64,000 bases of DNA from Tenodera sinensis (lineage: Eukaryota > Arthropoda > Insecta > Mantodea > Mantidae), in the NCBI GenBank assembly GCA_030765045.1, contig CM060966.1, forward strand, positions 64,923,921 to 64,987,920, read 5' to 3'. Numbering within the stretch: position 1 is the first letter of the stretch; every line of letters starts with the position of its first letter. Shown in pieces: positions 54,440-64,000 of the stretch. Under the pieces are notes generated by a model. The model made no database searches, was not told the origin of the DNA, and saw nothing but the letters and a program-made list of their open reading frames with translations. The position numbers and the translations under genes are program-made.

Positions 54440-54910
54440 TGGACAAGAATGATGAGTCGTCTACTGAAATTGTTCAGGCTTTATTAAGACAGCCAGTTTA
54501 AAAAAAAAAAAAAAAGAGACATGGCGTTCATGCATACAAATCTAAACTTTTTGTGCGACTCTATACAAAAACTAGAAACTTCAACCAATCTGTGACTGAA
54601 ACTCTTAAGGAGGTGCGGACTGTTGAAATGAAAATGAATTCATTGTGCTAAAAACAAACATTGTGTTTGAGAAAAACAATGGTTTTCAAAAATTGTGTAG
54701 TGTGGCTCAAATTATGAAAGGCAAGCAACTAGGTGGTTTAGAGTGTGTGAGTGCTAGTGACATCTGGTTGTTTAAATACGAACGTCTGACATCCTGTGAC
54801 GTGGAAATATCATTTTCACAATATAAATCACTATTTTGAGACAATCGGCACCCATTCGTGAAGGACAATAAAATTTGGACAAGACTTTTCTTGTACACTG
54901 CAATTTTAAG
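54440..54910 (+). pseudogene. hAT-D transposase C-terminal fragment
   Basis: NNGFQKLCSVAQIMKGKQLG near 54675 is followed by FKYERLTSCDVEISFSQYKS near 54770-54830, a stop, then DNRHPFV. This is the same C-terminal region as hAT-A (SCDVERSFSRYKS) but clearly another family. No TIR was found. Confidence 0.65.
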
Positions 54911-55897
54911 GGAACCTGCTAGGAGCTGCTATTCATTTACGGGTGGTGACAATAATAAATCAATAATTATCTCTCATTCCTGCGAATTTAAGTAAAATAT
55001 TTTAACATGTATATTAAATATTTTAACCTTTTTTACCACTTAAAAATCCACTCCCTTACTCCAAAATAACATTCCTAGAGAGTAATTTTTGTATATTAAC
55101 GTTCCTACAACGTGATGCCATATTGCACGATGAATGAATTAAATTAGTCAAATGGTGATGAAATGAGCTCGAGTCAATAGAGCTTAAAGTTACTCGCATT
55201 CGTCGTATCAGGGAAAATCTCGGTATAACCTTAACCGGATAACTCACCTAACCGCCTAGGAGTACTGCATTATACAGAGGTATTAATGAAAAGCGTACAG
55301 TGTGCAAATATAAAGCCGGATTACGTTAGTCTAGTGCTAGTTTTGTTATTAACATTTGTCTTTCCTTCAATTTTCTGTGCTATATCTTTCAGTGTACGTT
55401 GCAGAGTTCACATAGACTTCATCCGGCTGCTGGAATTTCTTGTCTACAGACAAGTATAGGATGAACTCTTTAACTGGACCTCCAGATGACGCCGTAGCTG
55501 TGTTATCCACAAGTTCACGATTTTCGCCGCTGTTGGGCTCGCGTTAAGCCGAATGAATTACCTCCTTTACTTCATAGAGCTGAAAGTAGTTAGTCGTCTA
55601 TACTTACATAATCCACAACATACGCTGAAAGGTTCTTCGTGCTTAATGACATTCACTTGCTGTTTGGTGCGCCTACTCTGTATTAACCTCTAAACTATTC
55701 TAGCAGTTATATGCATGACGTTTAACCTTCTCTCAGTTCCCCGAAACAGCAGCTGTAAGTAGTACATGAACAATAAAATTATTTGGCAGAAACACAGAAG
55801 GGGAGGAGCGAGTGTGAGTGTTATTTCGTCATTAAATTCCAGTTTCTGCTAGTTATTACCAAAATATTCAGCCAGTAACAACGACAACAACAATAAC
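54911..55897. other. Unclassified intron DNA
   Basis: No supported gene or named repeat. Confidence 0.4.

Positions 55898-55967
<70 letters not shown>
55898..55967. repeat. (AAT)n microsatellite
   Basis: About 23 uninterrupted AAT/TAA units, preceded by a diverged CAA-rich start. Confidence 0.95.
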
Positions 55968-55969
<2 letters not shown>

Positions 55970-56799
55970 CATCGTCATCATCATCAAAATAAGATATACC
56001 AGAATACCTGAAAGGGACTTGTAACTCAAATGAATACCAAAGTACAGAGAAGCTGAAGACGAACCAGAAAATCTATAAGACGAAGTCGAGTGCATATTCC
56101 TCGAGTAAATAAAGATAAACAGAAATGTGGAGGCCTGAAGGCGATTTAGATTCAGCGTAATCGACATGTTTGTTTTCCAAAAGAGTATCACTTTCACAGG
56201 CCAAGTTTTTGTTTACTTCGTTCGAGATAAATATTCCAGCAACGTTACTTTCGGCTCGATTATATACGAATTTATGAATGAGTTCGTAGGCATCACATAA
56301 ATATACACAATAACTCACTTGTGCTTCCGTTTAGCACGTGTTATCATCGTTAGAGTGTCAACATCTCGCTCCGGCATGTTTACATTCCTGTCACTTTCCT
56401 AGCAACAAATGGAACAGGGTATACTAAGTAGTCAGTCTTACTAATTATATCCCATCATGTACGCAGGGCTATAAGATCAGAAACGCGCCAAAGCAAGCAA
56501 CATGGAGTTCTGAAAACCCTGTACGCAACCAATAAACAATTTTAAAGGGAATATAAAATTGTCTTTCACACGATATTACACTTGCCAGGTTGTCTACTGA
56601 TCAAATTTCCCTCATCATTGTTTTTTAATGTTCCATTTAACATCGAAGGGCATATCGGCGGCTGTTAACCTCTTTGAAGAATTGCTCAAGAGCAATGGTG
56701 TTCATTCGTTTTAACGCTGGTTTTGAAGTTTGGTTTTTTATTATTTTGGTTCTTTTTAATTTATTACATTAAATGCATGCACACATTCACATTCCAATT
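55968..56799. other. Unclassified DNA
   Basis: No recognised gene. Minus frames at 55868-56318 are open mainly because of the trinucleotide repeat. Confidence 0.4.
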
Positions 56800-56935
56800 C
56801 ATACTTCCAGACTATAGGGAGGATGTGAAAAAATCCTAGTAGAAGAAAACTTCCCTCCCACCCAGCCCAGAGTCAAACCCGGGACACCTTGCACAGCTGA
56901 CAGGTGCTCTACCGACTGATGTATCATTGCTAATC
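56800..56935 (-). mobile_element. tRNA-like SINE, family C, copy 2
   Basis: On minus, ACATCAGTCGGTAGAGCACC is the A-box region and CCGGGTTTGACTCTGGG the B-box region. Matches 3598-3728 from TACTTCCAGACT on. Confidence 0.65.
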
Positions 56936-56984
56936 CGCACTATATACAACGTATGATAAATACGTTTAAAAATTTTAAAAAAAA

Positions 56985-56985
<1 letters not shown>

Positions 56986-57055
<70 letters not shown>
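56986..57055. repeat. (CA)n microsatellite
   Basis: About 35 CA units. Confidence 0.95.
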
Positions 57056-57056
<1 letters not shown>

Positions 57057-57067
57057 CGGATATTAAT

Positions 57068-57180
57068 CAAGGCTTCACGGGTGATCAGCCGTGTGAGGTT
57101 TAGAAACCTTGAGCTTTCGGCCATTGCAAACTCCATGGCCTTCAACCTTCTATACCTCACACGGCTGATGACTCCGATTC
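57068..57180. repeat. Foldback element, copy 2
   Basis: TTCACGGGTGATCAGCCGTG at 57073 and GAGCTTTCGGCCATTGCAAA near 57110 match the arm at 24237-24325. The second arm is shortened (CCTCACACGGCTGATGAC near 57155-57172). Confidence 0.65.
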
Positions 57181-57190
57181 GCAAAGCATT

Positions 57191-57305
57191 CTCTACTGGT
57201 AAGTAGAGGAAGTATTGTATTCCACCCAAACATTCGATGTCGACATTTCACCGGAAATAAACATTTTGAGACCCCTCAATCCAAAAAAGCATTTTTAGAA
57301 AAAGG

Positions 57306-57375
<70 letters not shown>

Positions 57376-58034
57376 GTCGGTTAAAAACCAAAGTTGGTAT
57401 TTAAGTTTACTATCCTTCAAGCATGCGACACGAAGATTTTGAAGAAAATAGCCCCACCCTAAACTATCCTTTACATGGAACATTTTTGGAACATTTTGAT
57501 TTTCTTAAAAATGGCTCTAACGATTTTGATTAAAATGTCGTATGTTTGAGATATTTTGATGACAAATGAAATGTATGTCTTGAATTTTCTGGCTATAGCC
57601 CCTGTAGTCGTATTTACTCTGGACGACTTTTGCATAACTGGTTAACCGTTAGAGATAGACTAAATTACACTATACAAAAATGTAGATCTTGCTAAAATAC
57701 ACAATTTATGTCCAAATAAATTTTCTTGTAAGGTGAACCATTTTGGAGACATTCCTTGTTATATGTGTGAGTTGTAACTTTCGTGAAATGGATCGTTGTT
57801 CATTTTTTTATATATTAAGTGTGCACAGACAACGGAATCTCAAAGCTTTAGAAGATTCGACTATCGCACAAAGCCTACTGTATTCTAATATTCCCCGTGC
57901 ACCTACAAGGAAATAAGCATTAAGATAATTTGTACAAATGTTTATCTTAACTAACACGAAGAAAATACAGGACTAAGAGTTTGTAAGAATGGTTAGTACA
58001 AGAGTAGAGAAACTCATGTGAGTGCAACACATCA
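57191..58034 (-). repeat. Dispersed repeat R, copy 3 (with microsatellite)
   Basis: Reverse-orientation copy of 15158-15925 and 25755-26595, from TACTGGTAAGTAGAGGAAGT (57194) to GTGCAACACATCAGA (58034). It includes a (TG)n run of about 65 bp at 57309-57373, where the other copies have only a short or no tract. Confidence 0.8.
57309..57373. repeat. (GT)n microsatellite
   Basis: About 32 GT units inside R copy 3. Confidence 0.95.
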
Positions 58035-58049
58035 GATATTTTATATGTG

Positions 58050-58195
58050 AAGTGTGCAAAGAGAACAGAATCTCAAAGCTTTAGAAGATTTGACTATTGC
58101 ACAAAGCCTACTGTATTCTAACATTCTCCTTGCACCTACAAGGAAATAAGCAATAAGATAATTTGTACAAATCCTTATCTCAACTAACACGAAGC
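58050..58195 (-). repeat. Partial duplicate of repeat R
   Basis: Repeats the 57810-57962 part of R copy 3 in the same orientation (AATCTCAAAGCTTTAGAAGA; CACCTACAAGGAAATAAGCA), with small differences. A partial tandem duplication. Confidence 0.75.
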
Positions 58196-58210
58196 CGATG
58201 TAGGAATAAG

Positions 58211-58295
58211 ATGGTAGATTTCGGGCTTGTAGGCCGTGGTCCAGTCGATGAATTTTCTGACGTTTCGCCCAAGACTGCGTTGGGCATCTTCAGAG
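58211..58295 (-). repeat. Dispersed ~85-bp repeat, copy 2
   Basis: Reverse complement of 626-711, with GGTAGATTTCGGGCTTGTAG at one end and TTGGGCATCTTCAGAG at the other. Confidence 0.65.
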
Positions 58296-58507
58296 TATAT
58301 CTCATAGAGATTCAGATTGTTTATTGAGAACGTTTTGCCTGCTGCCGGTACAATAGGCCCGGCTTACAGGCTACAATTATCATTAACTTATATTTATCAA
58401 TATTTACAGTTTTTGGGCTTGTCAAAAGCCCATACGGTGGCCATGTTTAGGTCACGGAGAACAGTTTTTGCTTGTATTCATTGATTGTCTTTTGAGTGTT
58501 TTGTTTC

Positions 58508-58512
<5 letters not shown>

Positions 58513-58588
<76 letters not shown>

Positions 58589-58643
58589 ACTTTTAAATAC
58601 ACACACGCATTCACTCCTGGGCATACCAAAACGATATGTCCCA

Positions 58644-58676
<33 letters not shown>
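58513..58676. repeat. Two (AC)n microsatellites
   Basis: AC runs at 58513-58590 and 58645-58676, separated by a short stretch (TTCACTCCTGGGCATACCAA). That stretch resembles the LINE tail motif at 58690 and 61930, so the AC runs may have grown in LINE 3' ends. Confidence 0.85.
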
Positions 58677-58678
<2 letters not shown>

Positions 58679-58956
58679 GTTACACTGAGCACACCAAAGC
58701 TATGCGTCCCAGCTCACACACTACACTGTACATTTGACTATTTACACTATATACAGTTTTCCTGCGCGGTCAGGTTGCAGCTCCTGTATGGTTCTCGAGG
58801 CTCATTAGTACCTCTGTAGTAGTGAGTTTGTGACCTAGGGCCGGGGTTATGGGCGCGCGTTAGTCGGCAAGCCATGAAGCCATGCCGCGTCCAAAACATT
58901 TTTATCCTAGCGTGTTTGCCGTGCTGCGGTTCGCCCTTGCCATTGTTGGTGATGAC
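58640..58956 (-). pseudogene. Jockey-type LINE B, C-terminus and 3' UTR
   Basis: The minus-strand frame from 58956 continues the protein at 61182: TNNGKGEPQHGKHARIKMFW then TRHGFMACRL and stop. The 3' UTR follows (GCAGGAAAACTGTATATAGT; GAGCTGGGACGCATAGCTTT). The two parts are separated by the hAT-A element at 58957-61181. Confidence 0.65.
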
Positions 58957-59166
58957 TAGGGCTAGGAAGTTCATGCATTTGCATGTTTTTTCATAGGGGT
59001 TAAAAATGTATGCTTTCACATTATGTGCACGAATTATTGAATTTTCAGTTATTTGGACCTGATTTTATGGTGCATATAACTGCATATTTTCTTGATTTTC
59101 ATAAATGCATAAGATTTCAATATTATAGCCCCTATATTGCATATTTTAATGGTTTTTATTGTTGTT

Positions 59167-59202
<36 letters not shown>

Positions 59203-61181
59203 CGTCTGGATAATATTTATCATATTGGTAGTATTGCACATGATGATACAGCTCGCGAGGTGGCGAGAACTAATGTTGAGTCATGTTGTCATGAAGTGAA
59301 TCCCGTTTCCATCCTTTCATTATTTATACATAATAATCAGTGCGCTATCTGAGACGTTTATATTAACAAAGATAAAGAGCAGGTCAATGCTTGCCTGCCC
59401 ACCAGTAGTTGCGTCGTGATCTTCAAACGTAACAGTGTTGTGAACTGGTTCCCACCAAATTAAATTAAGCGCATAAAATGTTAAAAAGCTCTTCAAATGC
59501 CGAAAATAAAACCAACTTCGAGTGCTAGATTAATTAATTTACAGAACGAGCCTTCGAGTGATTTAATATCTACAGATAATAGGGTACTGTTTTGTGGAGC
59601 GTGTGAGAAAAATGTAGTGAGTGAGAAAAGAGTTCAAATAGTTCAGCACATAAACTAGCAAAGCATAAGGAGAATTTAATCAGAAAACTCGCAAACAAAG
59701 AACCTGTTCAAAAACAGCTAGTAGAGTGTTTAGGAAGTAGGGTTACTGAATTTTCCTATGACTTGTGCCATGCATTTTTAGCTGCTGATATTCCCTTGTT
59801 CAAAATTAATAAACCGACATTTTAAAAACCTATATCAACCTTCTTGTCAAGTACACTTGACAACATGTACCTGAAGAAAGTACACTGCGAAAGACTTATG
59901 TAGGACATTGTTACAATAACGTATTGTTAAATATACAAAATGACTCAGCGGTTCAGTTTGTAGGGTTGTCTGTTGATGAAACCCCTGATTTTGAGCGCCA
60001 TTCTATTGCGAATATAATCGCGGGTGCTTTAAATAATGAACAAAAGACTACACCTTATATTCTTAATGGGTGCGAATTGTCGACCACTGACAATGTAACT
60101 GTGACCCAGTTTGTGATGGACTCTGAAATTACTATGGTCGTGTGGAATCAAATAGGACCGGTTACTTTTATCTGTTACTGATGCAGGTCCTTATATGGTA
60201 AAATCAGGACAAACTCTGAAAGGTATTTTTCTTAACTTAATTCATATAGCTTGCTTGGCACACACTCTTGATCGCATTTCTGAGACAATATGTGTTATTC
60301 CCCATTGGTAGATAGATTTGTGTCCAGTACAAAGAGAATTTTTGTTAAATCTCCTAAAAGACTTAAGTTATTTAGATCAACAGCACCTAACACCCGACTT
60401 CCTCCTGCACCAGTGTTAACTCGATGGGGAACATGGGTCGATGCAGTTTTATATTATGCTGAGCACATAGAAATAGTCGAAGAAGTTGTTAATGCGTTGG
60501 ACTCAAAAGATGCTTCATCAATAGAAACTGCAAAATATTCTGTCAGGCACTGGATTAAAAGAGGATCTTAGTTTCATATCTGCCCATTTTCCTTACTTAC
60601 CAACAGCCATAGCGGCATTGGAAGCTGTAGGATCTCCTTTGCATGAATCACTTACTGTCTTTGAAAAAACAATATGTGATCTAAGTTCGGTTCAGTAACA
60701 TAGAAAAAAAAGTGAAAGAAAAAGTGAATTATGTAATTTCAAAAAATTCTGGTTATAAACAGATGTGCGATATTCGAGACATCCTCAAAAGGAAACCATC
60801 TGTCATACCAAGAGACTTCACTCTTTCTGTGAAGCAGTTAACATCATTTAAATATGCCCCGATAACATCTTGTGACGTGGAAAGAAGTTTTTCATGTTAC
60901 AAAAGTGTTTTGCGAGACAACAGACGATGTTTTACAGTTGAAAATTTGTGCAAAATGTTGGTTGTGAACTGCAATTTAGCGGTTAATACTAGCAGCGGGA
61001 CCACTTCTGCTTCAACCTCTAAGGAATAAGGTAACTTTATTATTTATACTAACTTGTCTGCTGCAAAGGGTCAATAATTATTTTAATTAAATAGTGCATA
61101 TTCTTGGCATATTTTCAGGTTTTTAAGAGCATATTGACATGCATATTTCAGTGTTTTTAGGGCATGAACTTCCGAGCCCTA
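58957..61181 (+). mobile_element. hAT-A element, copy 3 (2,225 bp)
   Basis: Ends TAGGGCTAGGAAGTTCATGC (58957) and reversed TAGGGCTCGGAAGTTCATGC (61181). The flanking 8-mers GTGATGAC and GTGTTCAC agree at 6 of 8. It holds a poly-T run (59168-59202), a degraded BED-finger part near 59498-59680 (LFCGACEKNV) and LSVDETPDFERHSIANII near 59968. ALNNEQKTTPYILNGCELS and LTRWGTWVDAVLYYAEHIEI (near 60418) follow, then SCDVERSFSCYKSVLRDNRR near 60868. It is nearly full length but broken by shifts near 59640, 59826, 60175 and 60530. A non-functional reference copy of the family. Confidence 0.85.
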
Positions 61182-61790
61182 GTGTTCACGTAAGTATCGT
61201 GATTTCTAATGCGCGCCCACGCTGCCTTGGCTCTTTTAGCTATTGCCTCTGGGTTGGTTGGGATCTGGGTTTCAAGGTGAAGGGTTTGGTTAGGGGTTCG
61301 GAGTGGAGAAGAGAGGATTTTTCGAAGGGAGAGGTTTTGGAAGGTTTGGATTTAAGGCGGTTTTGGAGGCATTGGCCCAGGCCACACATGCATACAGGAC
61401 CATCGAAAGAATAAATGTCTTGCATAAAATTAATTTGGATCTTAATTGCAGCTGTTCGCTGCGGAAGATGCGAAGACTTTAGCCGCTGTCTGCCTTTATT
61501 GGCGCTATTTTTTATGTGGGTGGACCAGCACATCGTGCGACTCATGGTGACGCCTAGGTATTTCATATGCCGACGACAGTGCAATGTGTGACCACCAACC
61601 GTTAGGTCCATTGCCAAAGTTGATGCCGCTTAGAGAAATGTATCAGCTGGTATTTATTAGGATTAATTTTGATTTTCCAATCAGGTAGACATGAGAGGAA
61701 ACTATTTACATATCTTTGCATTTCTGCATGACCGAAACGAGGATTTTTGTGGTGGTTGTATATTGCAAAGATATGTAACTCACCGACTAA
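61182..61790 (-). pseudogene. Jockey-type LINE B, reverse transcriptase part
   Basis: Minus-strand reading near 61790-61620 gives HIFA then IYNHHKNPRFGHAEMQRYVN and CLPDWKIKINPNKYQLIHFS. The Y-A-D-D active-site box expected between HIFA and IYNHH is deleted. It continues MAMDLTVGGHTLHCRRHMKY then LGVTMSRTMCWSTHI near 61617-61510, and AKAAWARIRNHDTYVNT near 61235-61185 across the hAT insertion site. Frame changes are present. A dead Jockey-like element. Confidence 0.65.
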
Positions 61791-61796
61791 TGCGTC

Positions 61797-61965
61797 TCCA
61801 TGCAACCTCGGCCCTAGGCCATACAAACATTTCGGCAGAGGCCCGCGCCTCGTAAAGCACCCAAGAGCTACACCCTGCCCGCACAGGAAAACAGCGGGAA
61901 ATTGTAAATAGTGAAGTGCGCGAGCTGGGACGCACATTTTTGGTGAACCCAAAAAAGGTGTGTGC
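61797..61965 (+). repeat. LINE 3'-end fragment, opposite orientation
   Basis: AGGAAAACAGCGGGAAATTG and GAGCTGGGACGCACATTTTT on plus resemble the 3' UTR that lies on minus at 58690-58770. A second LINE tail therefore abuts LINE B head to head. Confidence 0.5.
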
Positions 61966-62221
61966 GTGTTTGGATTTTGGATTTTGTGGGTTTAAGGGCG
62001 CTCAACTTCTAGGTCATCAGTACCCTTAAAAGGTTCATGGCAATAGCCAGATATAAATTTCACTCAAAAATAAAAATACCAGCAACAAGAAAGAGATACA
62101 CAAAAAAGTAAAAAACAGTGGCAATAGCCAGATATGAAACAAGTTAATAAATATGTCCAAAAGCATAAGGAGACATCTAAAATTTTAAATCCTCAAATTG
62201 ATATAGCACTCCGCTAAAAAA
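61966..62221 (-). other. LINE A 3' UTR
   Basis: Non-coding, on the 3' side of the RNase H-bearing LINE. A phrase GTGGCAATAGCCAGATAT is repeated at about 62039 and 62119. Confidence 0.4.
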
Positions 62222-63660
62222 TTAAAAACTATCAACCGCTGTTTTGTCGTCCGCTAGGAGCTCTGCAAGTCTGGCAGGCAGCTGCAGAGAATCCCGAAGG
62301 TGCGCTAGAGAGCAACACTCTAGCAACACGTGGCGAACTGACAAAAGGTTGTCACACAGCGGATATAGAGGGGCAAGGTCCCTTTTAAATAGGTAACCAT
62401 GCGGAACATTGCAGTGCCCTATTCTTAATCGAGCCAAACTAACCTCCTCGCGGCGAGATATGCGACAGGAAGTTACCCAGTTTATCGGAAGTTCTTTCAC
62501 TTCTCTAAGCTTATTACTGCGGAGAGCTGACAACTCTGCCAGGACGACAGTACCGCTCTCCGCACTTCAAGCCTAAAGTCTTCCGAAGTAACACGTGAGA
62601 TGGTAATACTGGGTTCTGTTGTTGCCGTCTTTGCTGCCAAATCTGCCCTTTCAGTCCCCGGCAAACCTATGTGACCAGGTATCCATGCACAAACCACGTC
62701 AACGCCAGAAGCGTATAATACATGGAGGGCATCCTGGATACATTGTACAATAGGGTGGGGTTGTACTGCTCACAAACGCTCTGACGTGTACTAAGGGAAT
62801 CGCTCAAAATCAGGCAGTCACCTAATTTACAACGGCGCACATACAAAGCGGCTTGGTAAATTGCATAAAGCTCTGCAGTAAAAATGGAAGTGCTATTTGG
62901 AAAACCGAATGTATGTGATTCGGTTCCATAAACATAAGCACATCCAACACTGTTGGTGCTCTTTGACCGATCGGTGTAAATATATGGACGGTCAGTGTAG
63001 TCTGACAAAAATTCTAAAAAACACGTGCGTATACTTTAAATAGGGACGGGGTGTGCCAGATAGCCAAGGGGGGTACAGCTTCTCGCCCATGGCGAACATC
63101 CCAGGCAGTTCCACTCCAAGCTTCATATAAGATCTTGGAAACGAAATCCCTCAGGCTTAGGACTAAGGGTGCCATTCCTATACCGTACTCTTAGCGTGGT
63201 GGTGAAAAAAGAAGCGAACGTTGTGTGCTTAGGCATACATCTAAGCGCACAACCATAATTTGCCAAGAGAATCTCACGCCGATGTTGCAGAGGAGGTTCT
63301 GCGGACTCTGCGTAAAGGCTCACCACTGGGGTTGTTGGAAAAGCTCCTATTGCAATGCGGATGCCCCTATTGTGGACCGCATCTAGTCTTCTCAGCACAC
63401 ATGGTCGTGTTGACGAATAAACAATACACCCGTAGTCTAGTTTGGATTGGATCAATGCGCGATACATTCGCAACAAAATTGTCCGATCCGCTCCCCACGA
63501 TTTGCCATTTAGTACTCGCATGATATTTAGGGAACGGTCACATCGTGCTCTTGGCTGTGCAATATACGACGACCAACTAAGCTTCCTGTCCAAGATCAAA
63601 CCCAGGAAGCGCGTCTCTTCTGCGAAGGGAAGTACATAAATCTGGACCGAAAGGAGCGAA
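62222..63660 (-). pseudogene. LINE A: RT C-terminus plus RNase H (I-superfamily)
   Basis: Minus-strand, 5'-truncated. At 63599-63123 is the RT thumb (ILDRKLSWSSYI; LLRMYRALIQSKLDYGCIVY; RRLDAVHNRGIRIAIGAF). At 63008-62640 is RNase H: IYTDRSKSTNSVGCAYVY (first Asp), FTAELYAIYQAALY (Glu), LILSDSLSTRQSV (Asp) and VCAWIPGHIGLPGTERADLA (His and final Asp). All four acidic RNase H residues are present. At 62533-62222 is a C-terminal Cys/His segment (RIGHCNVPHGYLF ... YPLCDNLLSVRHVLLEC). Frameshifts occur near 63040, 62690 and 62530. RNase H after RT points to the I/LOA-type group. Confidence 0.8.
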
Positions 63661-64000
63661 GGTAGTAATCGTCTCCTACGACGCCAAAAATTAACCCAGA
63701 TTGACTTCTAATCGCTCTTACGATAATGTTGCTAACCTTGGAATGTATTCACGCTACATGAAAGCAAAGAACTCACTAAAAATTGTTAAAGCACTTAAAT
63801 GTTATTTTTAGTTCATGCAGTATGTTTAGTTTATTAAATATAAACGATATTTTCAACTACTCTGTCTTTCTCCCACTGATCATTTTCTGTCTTTTCTATG
63901 TTTTGAAAAACCTTGCCAGCGTGTTTCGGTTACAGGTGATATACCCTCAAGTGTTATATCGTGCCATTCCTGTAACGAAAAGCCACCTGTTACGTTCCTC
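63661..64000. other. Unclassified DNA at window end
   Basis: AT-rich. Near 63920-63990 GTTTCGGTTACAGGTGATAT is weakly mirrored by ATATCGTGCCATTCCTGTAA. No gene supported. Confidence 0.35.

Noticed and set aside
56836..58819. Several Cys-Val or Thr-His repeat frames
   Set aside because: All are translations of CA/TG microsatellites.
49228..64000. Further upstream eya exons or its promoter
   Set aside because: No segment combined an open low-complexity frame, splice signals and the required phase 2 end; I will not force one.

Overview
The window looks like intronic DNA from a large, transposon-rich arthropod genome, most likely an insect. It is AT-rich, has no operon-like gene packing, and holds tRNA-derived SINEs, BEL/Pao, Jockey-type LINEs, hAT, piggyBac, pogo/Tigger and Tc1/mariner relics. 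I cannot name the species; a hemimetabolous insect with a big genome is a guess.

Host gene: four short coding exons lie on the minus strand at 49118-49227, 17896-18069, 12371-12521 and 1344-1459. Each has an AG acceptor and a GT donor, and their codon phases fit one another exactly in that order. Together they encode about 184 residues rich in Ser/Gly/Gln/Tyr/Ala. The B/C junction creates VKSEVRSPG, which closely resembles the VKSE-RSPG block I remember from the N-terminal transactivation region of insect Eyes absent (Eya). I read the window as the 5' half of an eya gene, with the catalytic Eya domain beyond position 1. Nearly everything else is intron filled by mobile elements.

Layout: 1-3170 holds foldback repeats, a pogo/Tigger relic, a tiny LINE insertion and a SINE. 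3171-10452 is a dead BEL/Pao retrotransposon (minus strand) with very short LTRs, itself hit by SINEs, a LINE fragment and a 51-bp mini-insertion. 11030-12185 holds pieces of a second BEL/Pao in inverted arrangement. 13835-14592 is a Tigger-like element, and 15158-15925 is the first copy of a dispersed non-coding repeat (R). 18684-20418 is an internally deleted hAT. 22069-22111 resembles the 3' end of mitochondrial 12S rRNA. 22885-25148 holds SINEs and a second hAT type.

26854-36335 is a third hAT type, split by a 7,768-bp element (27238-35005). That element has terminal inverted repeats of about 650 bp, AG...CT ends and a 6-bp target duplication (GTCAAG). This architecture resembles Polinton/Maverick elements, but no Polinton gene is recognisable, and part of the interior is a tandem array made of R-repeat and SINE sequence. 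It is the most interesting object in the window.

37498-45165 is another copy of the first hAT, cut in two by a 5.45-kb nested block with a 12-bp target duplication. The block holds IS630/Tc1-like and Jockey relics. 47690-48868 is a piggyBac relic. 49690-54910 holds Tc1, LINE, mariner, SINE and hAT scraps. 55898-58676 is rich in microsatellites, with an R copy in reverse. 58957-61181 is a hAT inserted into the C-terminus of a Jockey-type LINE. 61966-63660 is a LINE end with RNase H. All transposon coding regions are broken by stops, frameshifts or deletions, and nothing here looks autonomous.
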